Source: Paraburkholderia youngii (GTDB lineage Bacteria; Pseudomonadota; Gammaproteobacteria; Burkholderiales; Burkholderiaceae). Taken from it: 64,000 bases of DNA. Below the pieces are notes generated by a model that saw only the letters and a list, made by a program, of their open reading frames with translations, was not told the DNA's origin and searched no databases. How positions within the stretch are numbered: the first letter of the stretch is position 1; every line of letters begins with the position of its first letter. Below are positions 7,931 through 16,576 of this stretch, one piece after another. The stretch is from the NCBI RefSeq assembly GCF_013366925.1, contig NZ_JAALDK010000004.1:177446-241445 (forward strand). The letters run 5' to 3'. The position numbers were made by a program, and so were the translations under genes.

Positions 7931-8167
7931 TCATGTCTTCTGTGAACTTGAGACAGCGGTCACGAAGGAGGCTGCGATGAGGGGCAGGGCGAAGTCGTCC
8001 AGAAACCGCCAGGCTGCGAAAGCAATCACCGCCGAGAACAGGATCGGTACCGCCGCGGTGAACACCGATGAGAAGCTGGCTCCGAGACAACGCGAGATCC
8101 AGAACAGACCACCAAGGATGGCGAGAACAATCAGGACGATGAATGAAGCGATTGCGTCGTTGCGCAT
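7931..8167 (-). CDS. Small membrane protein
   Basis: 78 residues with RBS AAGGAAA before the ATG. Two hydrophobic helices (about residues 5-25 and 35-55, then FALPLIAASFVTAV) predict a two- to three-pass membrane protein. It is the first gene of a short reverse operon with the interrupted K+ channel gene, 34 nt upstream of it. Family not recognised. Confidence 0.6.
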   Translation of the reverse strand: MRNDAIASFIVLIVLAILGGLFWISRCLGASFSSVFTAAVPILFSAVIAFAAWRFLDDFALPLIAASFVTAVSSSQKT

Positions 8168-8400
8168 GAGAGGTTTCCTTGTGAAAGTTGAAACCCGAGG
8201 GCGCTGCTTTCGCCGCCTCGGAGTCCTTTAATCTTTGCAGGTAGGGCGTAAAGTCAAGGCATCGCCGTTGGTGGGCATGACTAAAGACGAATCGAGCCGT
8301 AATGACGTGCCTTTTCGGGGGATTGGCTCTGTGGCGCGTCGATACAATGAAATCTCTCTCAAGTTCGTAGTGACCACCCTCGGAAAAACGAACTTTATTC

Positions 8401-8426
8401 GCCAGCCTGCGGGCTGGCTTTTTTTT
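8401..8426 (+). terminator. Rho-independent terminator
   Basis: GCCAGCC, loop tgcg, GGCTGGC, then eight T. It is oriented for forward transcription, but no forward gene lies close upstream. It may shield the 8702 unit from read-through or end a short leader RNA. Confidence 0.75.
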
Positions 8427-8520
8427 GTGCGTTGTTCTTGCTGCCGGTGAGAGAGGGGCTGAAAACCGAAGCATTGTGGGCATGACCGCGGCCCGGCGCG
8501 GATAAACTGCTTTCATTCCC

Positions 8521-8542
8521 TGCGCTACTGCGCATCGACCTC
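8521..8542 (+). promoter_or_regulatory. Shared leader motif, copy 1
   Basis: TGCGctactGCGCATCGACCTC lies 160 nt upstream of the 8702 gene. The same core, GCG-short loop-CGCATCGA, occurs at 13026, 34622, 36816 and 39149, each in the leader of a forward unit. About 30 nt upstream, CCCGGCGC-N4-TAAACTG is shared with copy 2. The element could be the start of a common promoter/5' UTR. Together with the hairpins it fills the otherwise gene-free 8232-8701 interval. Confidence 0.5.
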
Positions 8543-8612
8543 CAGACGATCCTCCAGAGGACCGTCCATTTTTTCTCTCCAGCCATTCACTCGCTGAATG
8601 GATCACTGAAAG

Positions 8613-8645
8613 GCTGACGTTCGCGTCAGCGTTTTCCTTTTTTGT
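8613..8645 (+). terminator. Leader hairpin with T-rich tail before the 8702 gene
   Basis: GCTGACG, loop ttcg, CGTCAGC, followed by GTTTTCCTTTTTTG. A second stem, CCATTCA/TGAATGG, sits just upstream (8582-8601). The start codon follows 57 nt later. Confidence 0.7.
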
Positions 8646-8701
8646 CCCGATGGGAGCCTTCCCATCAGGGTTCGCGCTCCCGAATTTTTCAGGAGTTGCT
8701 C

Positions 8702-8851
8702 ATGTCTTCGACCCTCAAGCACGCTTTCCGCAGCCTCGCCTGGTACGCCAGTCAGGACGCCGAAGCGTGGAAGATGTTGTCGTTTCTCACATCCGTCGTG
8801 CTTGTAGCCATCGGTGTCGCTTCATACAGCGGTGTCCCGCTGGCTCAATGA
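8702..8851 (+). CDS. 49-residue single-pass membrane protein
   Basis: ATG with RBS AGGAG. The protein has a charged N-terminal half and one hydrophobic segment near the C-terminus (MLSFLTSVVLVAIGVA, about residues 25-40). It is a single-gene unit with its own hairpin leader. Family not recognised; high third-position GC supports coding. Confidence 0.5.
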   Translation: MSSTLKHAFRSLAWYASQDAEAWKMLSFLTSVVLVAIGVASYSGVPLAQ

Positions 8852-8896
8852 CGGATCGCCATCGCCGGCCGCAAGCCGACAGTGCTTAACCCACGC

Positions 8897-8926
8897 GGGG
8901 AGACTTTCCCCACAGGGAAACTCCCC
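8897..8926 (+). promoter_or_regulatory. Stable leader hairpin before the lipoprotein gene
   Basis: GGGGAG-ac-TTTCCC, loop caca, GGGAAA-CTCCCC: 12 paired bases with one bulge, ending 20 nt before the next start codon. The loop core CCCACAGGG recurs at 13080-13089 and about 42148-42156. Confidence 0.6.
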
Positions 8927-8945
8927 CGTTCTCCGGAGTTTTCCC

Positions 8946-9407
8946 ATGTTCGAAGTTCTTCTTTCCGCCCTTGTCCTCTCGATCCTGACCGGTTGCGCAA
9001 GTGCTGATTTCGGCTCGCCGAACACGTATCAGCGATACGACGTCCAGCGCATCGGCCAGATGGAGCAGGCGACAATCATTCGGGTTCGTCAGATCACCAT
9101 CGAATCGAGTTCCGATTCGTCCGGGCTGACCTCGTTCGTGAGTGCGGCAGCAAGCGCGTTTCTCGGCTCCCAGGTTATCGGGAACGGGCGCGGCCGTTAT
9201 ATCTCGGGCGCGCTGTCGGGCGCTGCTGGTGGATTCATCTCTCAGCACGTCAGCGCTGCGATGTCGCGTCACAGCGGCGTCGAAGTTTTCTTGCGCCGCG
9301 CCAACGGGCAGACCGTTGTGGTGACGCAGGTCGACGATCAGCAGTTCGCTCCCGGCGAACACGTCTATCTGATTTCCAGCGGGTCCGGTTACCGGATTAC
9401 GCATTGA
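8946..9407 (+). CDS. Outer-membrane lipoprotein, glycine-zipper (SlyB-like)
   Basis: 153 residues. The signal sequence ends in the lipobox LTGC (Cys about residue 17), predicting lipidation. A Gly/Ala-rich segment (FVSAAASAFLGSQVIG...ISGALSGAAGGFI, about residues 65-105) matches the glycine-zipper 2TM region of SlyB/Pcp-type lipoproteins, and the C-terminal portion resembles their small beta domain (VFLRRANGQTVVVTQ). The start is the ATG just before the hydrophobic segment, next to an upstream GGAG. On a plasmid it may stabilise the envelope or support the transfer apparatus. Confidence 0.7.
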   Translation: MFEVLLSALVLSILTGCASADFGSPNTYQRYDVQRIGQMEQATIIRVRQITIESSSDSSGLTSFVSAAASAFLGSQVIGNGRGRYISGALSGAAGGFISQHVSAAMSRHSGVEVFLRRANGQTVVVTQVDDQQFAPGEHVYLISSGSGYRITH

Positions 9408-9460
9408 AGTCCGTATCTGTCAGTTCAATCCCCTTTTCTCTAAAACTCCGAGGAGTTGTT

Positions 9461-9757
9461 ATGAATAGCTATGAATTGATTACGCACGATCGTACTTCGG
9501 GTTGGAACCCTCAGAGCGACGCCGTCAACGCTGTGAACCTCTACGGGATGCGTCCGGCGGAAGTTGCCGCACAGGCCGGCGATGTTCGCGAGTTCGCCGC
9601 TATCGTCGCGCATCCTGACTTTGATCCGTCCGGTGCCCGCCCGCTGTTTTTTGCGGAAGTGGGGCGTCTGAGTGATGGTTATGGCGATGCGAGATTCGCT
9701 CGCCTCAGGCCGGAGCTCGACGCATACAAGGCGCGTTTTCTCAGCAACTTAAGTTAG
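9461..9757 (+). CDS. Conserved hypothetical protein, 98 aa
   Basis: The ATG follows RBS GAGGAG. A soluble acidic protein with no signal peptide, membrane segment or recognised motif; the region DARFARLRPELDAYKARFL is predicted helical. It lies between the SlyB-like lipoprotein gene and a long hairpin. Confidence 0.5.
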   Translation: MNSYELITHDRTSGWNPQSDAVNAVNLYGMRPAEVAAQAGDVREFAAIVAHPDFDPSGARPLFFAEVGRLSDGYGDARFARLRPELDAYKARFLSNLS

Positions 9758-9806
9758 CCCGACGAGGTAGGTCGGACTTATTCGCGCGTCAGAGCTTGAC
9801 GCGCTT

Positions 9807-9833
9807 CCCTTGCGGGGCAACTCCCCGCAAGGG
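9807..9833 (+). promoter_or_regulatory. 11-bp perfect leader hairpin
   Basis: CCCTTGCGGGG, loop caact, CCCCGCAAGGG. It ends 27 nt before the start codon at 9861 and is followed by a T-rich stretch (cgtctttt). Confidence 0.65.
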
Positions 9834-9860
9834 GGTTGCCTCGTCTTTTCGAGGTACCAC

Positions 9861-10253
9861 ATGAAATTTCCCAAGCTGTTCTATGCGGATCGCCGATCCG
9901 CTGGCGCCGGCGCTGCCGCTGCTCTTCAGCAGCAGGCCACGCGCGTTCTTCGCCGCGTGGCGCAAGACCTGCGCCTTCGTTCCCATGAAATCGTCGTCGA
10001 GCCGTCGCGCCGGGATTTCCCGGGGCGTGTCTCCCTTCGCACGGAGACGCTATTTGTCGACGTGCTTGACCGGCCTTGCCAAACGGCGGTCGCCCTTAGC
10101 TTCCGCACACGCCGCGGCCGCTCGGACTTCACGGGTGGCGGCGAAAACTACGTGCCGCTCGAGCAGATCGAGACGACGCGTGGCTATCAGTCGTTCCTCA
10201 ACGGGCTTCGACTTGCAGGCGGTATCGACACATCTTCGGGAGGTCGTCGATGA
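9861..10253 (+). CDS. Hypothetical protein, 130 aa
   Basis: The ATG lies after the hairpin. The protein is basic in its N-terminal half (ATRVLRRVAQDLRLRSHEI) and has no membrane segment. Its stop overlaps the next gene's start (ATGA), so the two are translationally coupled. Function unknown. Confidence 0.5.
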   Translation: MKFPKLFYADRRSAGAGAAAALQQQATRVLRRVAQDLRLRSHEIVVEPSRRDFPGRVSLRTETLFVDVLDRPCQTAVALSFRTRRGRSDFTGGGENYVPLEQIETTRGYQSFLNGLRLAGGIDTSSGGRR

Positions 10254-10795
10254 AACTTGCGAAGGTCAAAGTCGAGTATTCGTGCGGTACGACGAGTAAC
10301 GATAGGGTGACTCTCGATGAAGAAACGGGACGCGTGCATTTGCCCCCGCGTCTTCAGGCGCTGCTGCATCTGATGGAGGAAACCGAATGCTCCCCGTCAT
10401 TTGTGCTGGAATACAACGGTTCAACGTTGCCAGTGACAGTGGATGCCGGGGGACTGCGCAAGATCGGTGTCCCAGTCCAACCCAAGTCAGGCGTTGAACA
10501 ACTCTTTAATCCGACGAAAGACCAGCGGCAGCAGAACGCGCGGTACCTGCATACGCTCTCGGCTGCGTCCGTGGGCGGCTTTATCGGATACCTTCATGCG
10601 GCGTCCACGCTGGATTTGACAACGGTGGTAGGCGCAGCGATCTTGGCCTCAGTTGCGATAATATTGTGGTATGTTGGTTTTATCGGAATGAAAGGAGAAC
10701 GAAATGGTTGTGAACATTGTCACTCTCGTTGTGGGCGTGTCCATTGCAGCGTTTTTTCTCTGGACCAACAACAACGGTATCAAGCGCGATCGTGA
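10250..10795 (+). CDS. Hypothetical membrane-anchored protein
   Basis: 181 residues as read. A soluble N-terminal domain is followed by two hydrophobic stretches (about residues 101-118 and 122-146, AAILASVAIILWYVGFI). The last ~30 residues (Cys/His-rich) overlap the well-initiated 38-aa ORF at 10704 in another frame and look non-coding, so the functional protein probably ends near residue 150. Function unknown. Confidence 0.5.
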   Translation: MKLAKVKVEYSCGTTSNDRVTLDEETGRVHLPPRLQALLHLMEETECSPSFVLEYNGSTLPVTVDAGGLRKIGVPVQPKSGVEQLFNPTKDQRQQNARYLHTLSAASVGGFIGYLHAASTLDLTTVVGAAILASVAIILWYVGFIGMKGERNGCEHCHSRCGRVHCSVFSLDQQQRYQARS

Positions 10796-10820
10796 GCGCG
10801 CGTGGGGCAAACATGACTGA
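10704..10820 (+). CDS. 38-residue single-pass membrane miniprotein
   Basis: A strong Shine-Dalgarno (AAAGGAG, 6 nt spacing) precedes an ATG encoding a hydrophobic helix (VNIVTLVVGVSIAAFFLW) and a basic C-terminus (KRDRERAWGKHD): an N-out/C-in single-pass topology. It overlaps the end of the 10250 frame, suggesting coupled translation. Too short for family recognition. Confidence 0.55.
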   Translation: MVVNIVTLVVGVSIAAFFLWTNNNGIKRDRERAWGKHD

Positions 10821-10902
10821 CGACACGGCGTGACGCCGCGTTGAATCTATAGGGCTGCACCCTTCGGGGGAGCGGCTTTTTTTTCGTCCCTTCCGACCAT
10901 TG

Positions 10903-10930
10903 AACGCGCCTTCGGGCGCGTTTTCTTTTT
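10903..10930 (+). terminator. Terminator-like leader hairpin
   Basis: AACGCGCC, loop ttcg, GGCGCGTT, then TTCTTTTT. It ends 12 nt before the 10942 start codon. A weaker ttcg-type hairpin with T8 lies just upstream (10855-10884). Confidence 0.75.
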
Positions 10931-10941
10931 GCGAGATCGAA

Positions 10942-11439
10942 ATGAACCATGCATTCGTAAAGCCTGCGGGCTACCAGCAGTCGGTTGCCGTAGCCTCGGC
11001 GACCGGGAACGGAAGCGTCGTCGCCGCGATCGCCGGCGGACGCGCTGACGCGTCGCCATGCCATCAGCGGCTGGACGTCGAAGGCAAGACCGTCGGCGAA
11101 GTCTGCTCAATGCTCTGCAAAGTTGTGCGGGGTACGGAACTTGAGCCCGAATGGCTTGTAGCTGCAAACATGCTCGACGATCCAAACGAGGCTACCAGCG
11201 GCGCGCGCATGGACCGGGTCTGGCCCGCGGACAGCGTCTGGAACCGCGTCGCTGTCTCGGTTGACATTGGCAGATCCGAAGGCTGGATCGTCCACGTCGA
11301 CTGGATAACGCGCACCGAAATACCGGATGTCGTTGGCCGCGGATATGCCGTGATGCCGCTTCTGCGTGCAAAGGTGTTCGTCGCAGATCAGGCATGGCAA
11401 CTGGCGCGCTTTATCGCCAACGCGCTCGACGTCGCTTAA
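10942..11439 (+). CDS. Conserved hypothetical protein, 165 aa
   Basis: The ATG directly follows the hairpin/T-tract (spacer GCGAGATCGAA). A soluble mixed alpha/beta protein without recognised motifs; the cysteines near the middle (GEVCSMLCKV) are not arranged as a metal site. It forms a single-gene unit. Function unknown. Confidence 0.5.
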   Translation: MNHAFVKPAGYQQSVAVASATGNGSVVAAIAGGRADASPCHQRLDVEGKTVGEVCSMLCKVVRGTELEPEWLVAANMLDDPNEATSGARMDRVWPADSVWNRVAVSVDIGRSEGWIVHVDWITRTEIPDVVGRGYAVMPLLRAKVFVADQAWQLARFIANALDVA

Positions 11440-11542
11440 CCCGTTCCCTCGCGTCGCAAGGCGCAACCATCATTTCAACCCTCCGCGGGCACTCGGCCCG
11501 ACAAGGGAACGATTGCCCGCTTTTTCTTTTCCCGGAGCAATC

Positions 11543-12877
11543 GTGTATCAACTGTCCTTCGCAGGTCTTTCCCTCTCTATCGGCACGCTGCTTGAAGTCC
11601 TCGCTGTATTCAGGACCGACGCCCGCGTCTTGGCGCTTGAATCGTCGGAAATCGTGCTGGAGCATGGCGGTCAGCCCGTTCGGGTAATCCGGCACAACGG
11701 CGCGCTCACAGTGCGTCGACCGGGCACGGCCCAGGACGTTTTCCTTTCGCTTCTCGATGAGATCGACGGCGCCTACTTCCGGCCGAATGGCGTTCTGCAG
11801 ACTGCGTGGCAGATCCGACGCTCGCACTGGAAGCTGTTGTACGACGCGTTCGACCTGACATCGACTCCCCGCCTGATTTTCTCGTCGGAGCAGGTAGAGG
11901 CAGCGGCTGATGCGCGAGGCCGTCTGGACCTGTTCGAACTGCTGCAGTCCGAGTGCGAGCGCCGGTTCGGGTTCCGCTATGCAGGGCCGGAATACGGTCG
12001 CACGCGGCATCGGAACGGGCGGCATGAGGTCCATGTCGCGTACGCACTCGCGGAAGGCTGGGCTGTTCCTGAGGCGGTGCTCGACGAGTATCGCCAGTTG
12101 CCCGACAGGTTCACGTTGGATGTGAGCTGGGGCCGGGCGCTGATCGACGTGCCAGAGCTGCGCGGCGCGATGTCGCCAGACAAGGTTCGTGTGCTCGCCA
12201 GCGTGATGCGGCGGGAGCAGGGCGGAATCAGTTCGGGCAACGCTGCGCTGCTCGCGATGGCGATGCGGCTGGCATCGAACGTTCCGAGCTATGAGGAGGT
12301 CGACGACCTGCTGTTTCGTCACGGGCTGGTGCAGGCGCACAACCTGCCTGACTGCTACACGACTCCCCAGCCGCTCGGAACTCCTGTGTCGAAGTTCGCC
12401 GAGGTGTACCGGCAGAACATGGCGGACAAGCGGCGCGATACAACGGTGGCACGGCTGCGCAAGGAACGCACGGCCGGGCAGATGTCTCAACGGACGTTCG
12501 ATCTCCAGATGCAGATCGCGGTGCTGGAGCATGGGCGCGAGACTTTCGCGCTCGGAAATGAGATCTCGGAAGCGATCGACAGCGGCGACGTGCATTACCT
12601 GCTGAACATCATGGACTGTCCTGACGAGCGCAACCGCGTCGCGAAGCAGACGGCGCGGGAGGTGTTCGGCATCAAGCTTCTGGGTGTGCGTGCGGCCGCG
12701 CGCCGTCGCGGCATCTTTGCGCTCGCGGGCTATGACGAAGCCTGTCAGGCTGAGTGGGAATCCGCCGATTCTGCGCAGGCGCGCCAGCGTGTTATCGAAA
12801 TACATCAGGCTACGCGTGTCGCCGGCAGCGTCCGTCCGGTGGTGTTCGCCAGGACGCAGGTGGCTCACCACGCCTGA
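11543..12877 (+). CDS. Large conserved hypothetical protein, 444 aa
   Basis: Starts at GTG with RBS CCGGAG. No signal peptide, membrane helix or nucleotide-binding motif is visible. The middle is helical and rich in Arg/Glu/Leu (VARLRKERTAGQMSQRTFDLQMQIAVLEHG, about residues 300-335). It is followed by a terminator-like hairpin. I do not recognise the family. Confidence 0.55.
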   Translation: MYQLSFAGLSLSIGTLLEVLAVFRTDARVLALESSEIVLEHGGQPVRVIRHNGALTVRRPGTAQDVFLSLLDEIDGAYFRPNGVLQTAWQIRRSHWKLLYDAFDLTSTPRLIFSSEQVEAAADARGRLDLFELLQSECERRFGFRYAGPEYGRTRHRNGRHEVHVAYALAEGWAVPEAVLDEYRQLPDRFTLDVSWGRALIDVPELRGAMSPDKVRVLASVMRREQGGISSGNAALLAMAMRLASNVPSYEEVDDLLFRHGLVQAHNLPDCYTTPQPLGTPVSKFAEVYRQNMADKRRDTTVARLRKERTAGQMSQRTFDLQMQIAVLEHGRETFALGNEISEAIDSGDVHYLLNIMDCPDERNRVAKQTAREVFGIKLLGVRAAARRRGIFALAGYDEACQAEWESADSAQARQRVIEIHQATRVAGSVRPVVFARTQVAHHA

Positions 12878-12903
12878 TCTGTTTCATGCAGTCTCTTTCA
12901 ACC

Positions 12904-12930
12904 AACCCGGCCGCGCGCCGGTTTTTTTTT
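12904..12930 (+). terminator. Terminator after the 11543 gene
   Basis: An imperfect AACC-c-GG.../...CC-GGTT stem closed by a short CG-rich loop and followed by nine T. Confidence 0.7.
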
Positions 12931-13025
12931 CGCTTGTTCCATGAGGCTGCAGGCGTAAGGCCATACGAAAAAGCGACGATTCGGGCATTGCGCGCGCCCG
13001 GCGCTCCCTAAACTGGGTGTCATCT

Positions 13026-13050
13026 CCCGCGTCATAGACGCATCGACCTC
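13026..13050 (+). promoter_or_regulatory. Shared leader motif, copy 2
   Basis: CCCGCGtcatagaCGCATCGACCTC, 93 nt before the MoxR-like gene. Upstream it shares CCCGGCGC-N4-TAAACTG with copy 1. A further hairpin (GGACCACG.../...CGTGGTCC, about 13085-13111) lies between motif and gene. Confidence 0.5.
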
Positions 13051-13142
13051 GCCGACTCGTCGGCATTCTTTTATCGCCCCACAGGGACCACGTCCCTACG
13101 GGCGTGGTCCTTTCGGGGCTTTCTCTTTTCAGGAAAGCCATC

Positions 13143-14168
13143 ATGAAAGTTACGCCCGCACAACTGACCGAACTGCTCTCGCTGTACGTCCCGAAGCGTC
13201 TGCCGGTGCTCATCACCGGTCGGCCAGGCATCGGCAAGAGCGACATCGTCGAGCAGACCGCTCGCGACACCGATCACGATCTGCTCATCAGTCATCCCGT
13301 CGTTGAGGATCCGACCGACTCGAAAGGGTTGCCGTTTCCTGCTTCCGACGGCACGACTGCGAAGTTCCTGCCGTTTGGCGATCTGGAGCGCGCGATGAAG
13401 GCAAGACGCCCTCTCATCTGGTTCCTCGACGATCTGGGGCAGGCCTCGCCCGCGGTTCAGGCAGCGAAAATGCAACTGCTACTGGCGCGCCGCATCGGGG
13501 AAAACGCTCTTCCGCCGCACGTCACTTTCCTCGCGGCCACCAACCGCCGCACCGACAACGCCGGCGTGACGGGGATTCTCGATCCCGTCATCTCGCGCTT
13601 TGCGACGGTCGTTGAGCTCGAGCCGACGATCGACGACTGGTCGGCATGGGCGAATCGCTCAGGCGTTCCTATTGAACTGGTTGCCTTCCTGCGATTCCGT
13701 CAGGATCTGCTGTCCGTGCAGAAAACGTCGCGCGACATCGAAAACGTGCCGAGTCCCCGAAGCTGGGGGTTCGTCGCGAAGACGATGGGCGTGGTGCCGA
13801 AGCATCTGGAACACATCTCGTACGCGGGGTCGGTCGGCGAAGGCGCTGCAACGGAGCTTGTCAGCTTCCTGCAGATCTTCCGCGAACTGCCGAATCCGGA
13901 CGAGATTCTCGCGACGCCGGACACGGCGCCGATTCCCGAGAAGACGTCCGCGCTTTACGCCGTGACCGCCGCACTTGCGGGCCGCGCGACCGAGGCGAAT
14001 TTCGAGCGCGTGGTGACGTACACCGAGCGACTGATCGAAGCGGGACACCGCGAGTTCGCCGCGCTGCTCGTGCGCGATTCGCTGCAACGCTCGCCGGCCG
14101 TCGCCAACTCCTACGCCTTCATCCGGGCGCAGGGCGGTGAGATCGGCAAGATCATCAAAGGCGAATAA
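13143..14168 (+). CDS. MoxR-type AAA+ ATPase
   Basis: 341 residues, RBS AGGAAAG. Walker A GRPGIGKS (about residues 26-33), Walker [11 protein letters not shown] (about 88-97), sensor-1-like FLAATNRR and an SRF arginine-finger segment place it in the MoxR branch. These ATPases act with VWA-domain partners as assembly or remodelling chaperones. The partner is two genes downstream (15198), with a DUF3150-like protein between, so the three probably form one machine. Confidence 0.88.
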   Translation: MKVTPAQLTELLSLYVPKRLPVLITGRPGIGKSDIVEQTARDTDHDLLISHPVVEDPTDSKGLPFPASDGTTAKFLPFGDLERAMKARRPLIWFLDDLGQASPAVQAAKMQLLLARRIGENALPPHVTFLAATNRRTDNAGVTGILDPVISRFATVVELEPTIDDWSAWANRSGVPIELVAFLRFRQDLLSVQKTSRDIENVPSPRSWGFVAKTMGVVPKHLEHISYAGSVGEGAATELVSFLQIFRELPNPDEILATPDTAPIPEKTSALYAVTAALAGRATEANFERVVTYTERLIEAGHREFAALLVRDSLQRSPAVANSYAFIRAQGGEIGKIIKGE

Positions 14169-14200
14169 GCCACCTCTTTCCTCAGCAGTTCAACCCCTTG

Positions 14201-14236
14201 GCCCCGAGGCGTCAACCGACGCCCGGGGCTTTTTCT
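14201..14236 (+). terminator. Terminator-like leader hairpin
   Basis: GCCCC-g-AGGCGTC, loop aacc, GACGCC-c-GGGGC, then TTTTTCTTT; it ends 38 nt before the next start codon. Confidence 0.75.
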
Positions 14237-14273
14237 TTGCCTCATCCATAACCTTTCTCTACGGAGTTTTCTC

Positions 14274-15188
14274 ATGAACATCTCTAACATCCAGTCGAAA
14301 GTCATGCTGTGCTCGGTCACGATCTCCACGTGGGTCGCCCGTCGATTCGACGGCAAGGCCACCGAAGAGGTCGAGAACCGTCACCACGCGAAAGGCATCG
14401 GCAGATTCAACAAGCGCCTGTTGCCCGAGCACGCCCCCAGCTACAAGGAGGTGCTGACGATCGCCAGCCGCATCCGCAGCTACTTCTACGATCACTCGCT
14501 GAAGTATGACCAGCTTGGGGTCCGCCTGCTTCCGACGATGGTGTACATGGAGTTCGCCGACAAGGTGCGATCGTTGAAAGACGAGTTCGATCTTGCGGTA
14601 TCCGTGTTCCTCACCGACTACCTGAACCTGAAGGAGTTGGCTCGCGCGGAACTCAATGGGCTGTTCAACGAGGCGGATTACCCGACCCTCGCGGAACTGC
14701 ACACAAAGTTTGGCGTGAAGATGGCCGTGCTGCCGTTCCCGGACGCGAGCCAGTTTGGCGTCGATCTGCCGGAAAACGTGTTGACGACGTTGAAAAGCGA
14801 ACTCGACCAGCATGTGCTCGCATCGATCGCCACGGCGAACGAGGATCTGGTTCAGCGCCTGTACGAGGCGGTCTCGCAGATGGCTTCCCGCCTGTATGCG
14901 ACCGGCAACGTGCGCCTCGATGTGGCCAACAACGTGCGGGATCTGTGCGCGTTGCTGCCGAAGCTGAACTTCGCCAACGATCCGAAGCTCAACCACATCC
15001 TTGAACAGGCGAAGACGCATCTTGCCGGTCACACGGGCGCGGAGCTGAAAGAGTCGCACGTTCTGCGTTCGCAGGTGGCCAGCAAGGCACAGGAGATCGA
15101 AGAGCTCATGGCGGCTTTCATGGGGATCGCGCCGGAAACGGAGATCGAGCGGACCGGGACGGGCGACCAGTTGCGCCTCGTCGCTTAA
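14274..15188 (+). CDS. DUF3150-like protein
   Basis: 304 residues, RBS GGAG. It begins with a segment around [19 protein letters not shown]..., resembling the DUF3150 family that accompanies MoxR/VWA genes on plasmids and phages. The rest is largely helical with heptad-like stretches (about residues 225-285), so an adaptor or scaffold is plausible. No catalytic motif is seen. It lies 9 nt before the metallopeptidase/VWA gene. Confidence 0.65.
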   Translation: MNISNIQSKVMLCSVTISTWVARRFDGKATEEVENRHHAKGIGRFNKRLLPEHAPSYKEVLTIASRIRSYFYDHSLKYDQLGVRLLPTMVYMEFADKVRSLKDEFDLAVSVFLTDYLNLKELARAELNGLFNEADYPTLAELHTKFGVKMAVLPFPDASQFGVDLPENVLTTLKSELDQHVLASIATANEDLVQRLYEAVSQMASRLYATGNVRLDVANNVRDLCALLPKLNFANDPKLNHILEQAKTHLAGHTGAELKESHVLRSQVASKAQEIEELMAAFMGIAPETEIERTGTGDQLRLVA

Positions 15189-15197
15189 GGGGGCTGT

Positions 15198-16529
15198 ATG
15201 GATCGCACTGTGACGTTACAGGGCAATGGCGCGGTCCATCCGCGCATTTCCAGACAGCGGACGGAGCTTGTCCTGTCGCAGCCTTTCTTTGGTGCGCTGG
15301 CGCTGCGCCTGCGGATGGTCGAAGACCGTTCGGCGAAGACATGCTGGGTGGACGGGGAGTCGTTCGGTTACAACCCCGACTACATTGACACGTTGACTGA
15401 CCTCGAACTGCGCGGCGTACTGGCGCATGAGGTGCTACATGTGGCCAATGGTCACTGCTGGCGCCGCGGGGCGCGCGAGGATCGTCGCTGGAATGAGGCC
15501 TGCGACTACGCGATCAACCCGATCGTCCTGTCGTCTGGCTTCGTCCTGCCGAAAGATGTGCTTAACGCTGCGCGCTTTGCTGGAAAGTCCGCCGAGGAGA
15601 TTTACGGCGTGCTGAACCAGGAGGCGAAGCAGAAGCAGCCGAAGCCTGATCCGCAGTCGCAACCGCAGCCGTCGCCGAAGCCACAATCTGATGGCCAGTC
15701 GTCGGGGCCAGCAGGAAAGGGCCGGGGTGACAGGCAAGGTGGAACGCCGGATGCGAAGCAAGGGCCGGGGCCGGGTGGCAAAGGAAGTGGCGCACAACCA
15801 CCGTCACCACCAGGTGGCTCCGGCGATGCCGCAACAGAGCCTGGCTCGTCGTGCGGCGAAGTCCGCCAGTATCAGGGCTCGGACAAGCCTGTGAAGGAAG
15901 CCGAGTGGAAGGTAGCTGTCGTGCAGGCCGCAAAAGCGGCGCAGATGCGCGGCAAGCTGCCGGGCGACCTGCAGGCGGTGGCTGGCGAGGCAGTACGGCC
16001 CGTTGTTGACTGGCGCGCGGTGCTTCATCGCTTCGCGCAACAGTCATCGCCGACGGACTACAGCTTCGCCCAGCCGAATCGCCGATACCTGCATCTGGGG
16101 TTCTACCTGCCCTCGTTGAACACGCCGGCCGTTGGTGATGCGGTGTTCGTGCGGGACTCCAGCGGCTCGGTGTTTGACGAGACGCAGGCCCAGTTCGATG
16201 CGGAGATCCTGTCGGTGTTTCACACGCTCAAGCCCGCCCGGTTGATCGTGATGGACTGCGATACGCGGGTTACACAGGTGCAGGTTTTCGAGCGGGGCGA
16301 CTCGCCGGAGATCAAGCCCGTGCGCGGTGGCGGCGGAACGGCGTTCACCGATCCGTTCAACCGTGTGGCGGCCGATGGCATCAATCCCGCATTTCTGGTC
16401 TATCTGACAGACATGGTCGGTTCGTTTCCGGCCACTGCGCCGCACTACCCGGTCCTGTGGGCGTCGACCACACCGCTCACGCGGGCACGGAAGGCGTCAT
16501 TCGGCGAGACCGTCGAAGTCATCTGCTGA
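15198..16529 (+). CDS. Putative metallopeptidase with C-terminal VWA-like domain (DUF2201 type)
   Basis: 443 residues. The N-terminal domain carries HEVLH (HExxH zinc motif, about residues 77-81, in GVLAHEVLHVANGH) and a downstream ADYAINPI-like segment (CDYAINPIVL). A ~90-residue linker is Gln/Pro/Gly-rich. The C-terminal half carries VRDSSGSVFD, a MIDAS DxSGS motif, with MDCDTRV and GGGGTAF nearby. It matches the pairing of a DUF2201 metallopeptidase-like domain with a VWA-like domain encoded beside a MoxR ATPase. Substrate unknown. Confidence 0.83.
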   Translation: MDRTVTLQGNGAVHPRISRQRTELVLSQPFFGALALRLRMVEDRSAKTCWVDGESFGYNPDYIDTLTDLELRGVLAHEVLHVANGHCWRRGAREDRRWNEACDYAINPIVLSSGFVLPKDVLNAARFAGKSAEEIYGVLNQEAKQKQPKPDPQSQPQPSPKPQSDGQSSGPAGKGRGDRQGGTPDAKQGPGPGGKGSGAQPPSPPGGSGDAATEPGSSCGEVRQYQGSDKPVKEAEWKVAVVQAAKAAQMRGKLPGDLQAVAGEAVRPVVDWRAVLHRFAQQSSPTDYSFAQPNRRYLHLGFYLPSLNTPAVGDAVFVRDSSGSVFDETQAQFDAEILSVFHTLKPARLIVMDCDTRVTQVQVFERGDSPEIKPVRGGGGTAFTDPFNRVAADGINPAFLVYLTDMVGSFPATAPHYPVLWASTTPLTRARKASFGETVEVIC

Positions 16530-16550
16530 CGTCTCCAGCTTCTTTAACCC

Positions 16551-16576
16551 AACCCGGCCTCGTGCCGGGTTTTTTT
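16551..16576 (+). terminator. Rho-independent terminator after the MoxR-VWA operon
   Basis: AACCCGGC, loop ctcgt, GCCGGGTT, then a T run. Confidence 0.85.

Noticed and set aside
11411..12871. 486-codon reverse frame opposite the 11543 gene
   Set aside because: Arg/His-rich composition typical of an antisense shadow; the forward frame has a good RBS and normal composition.
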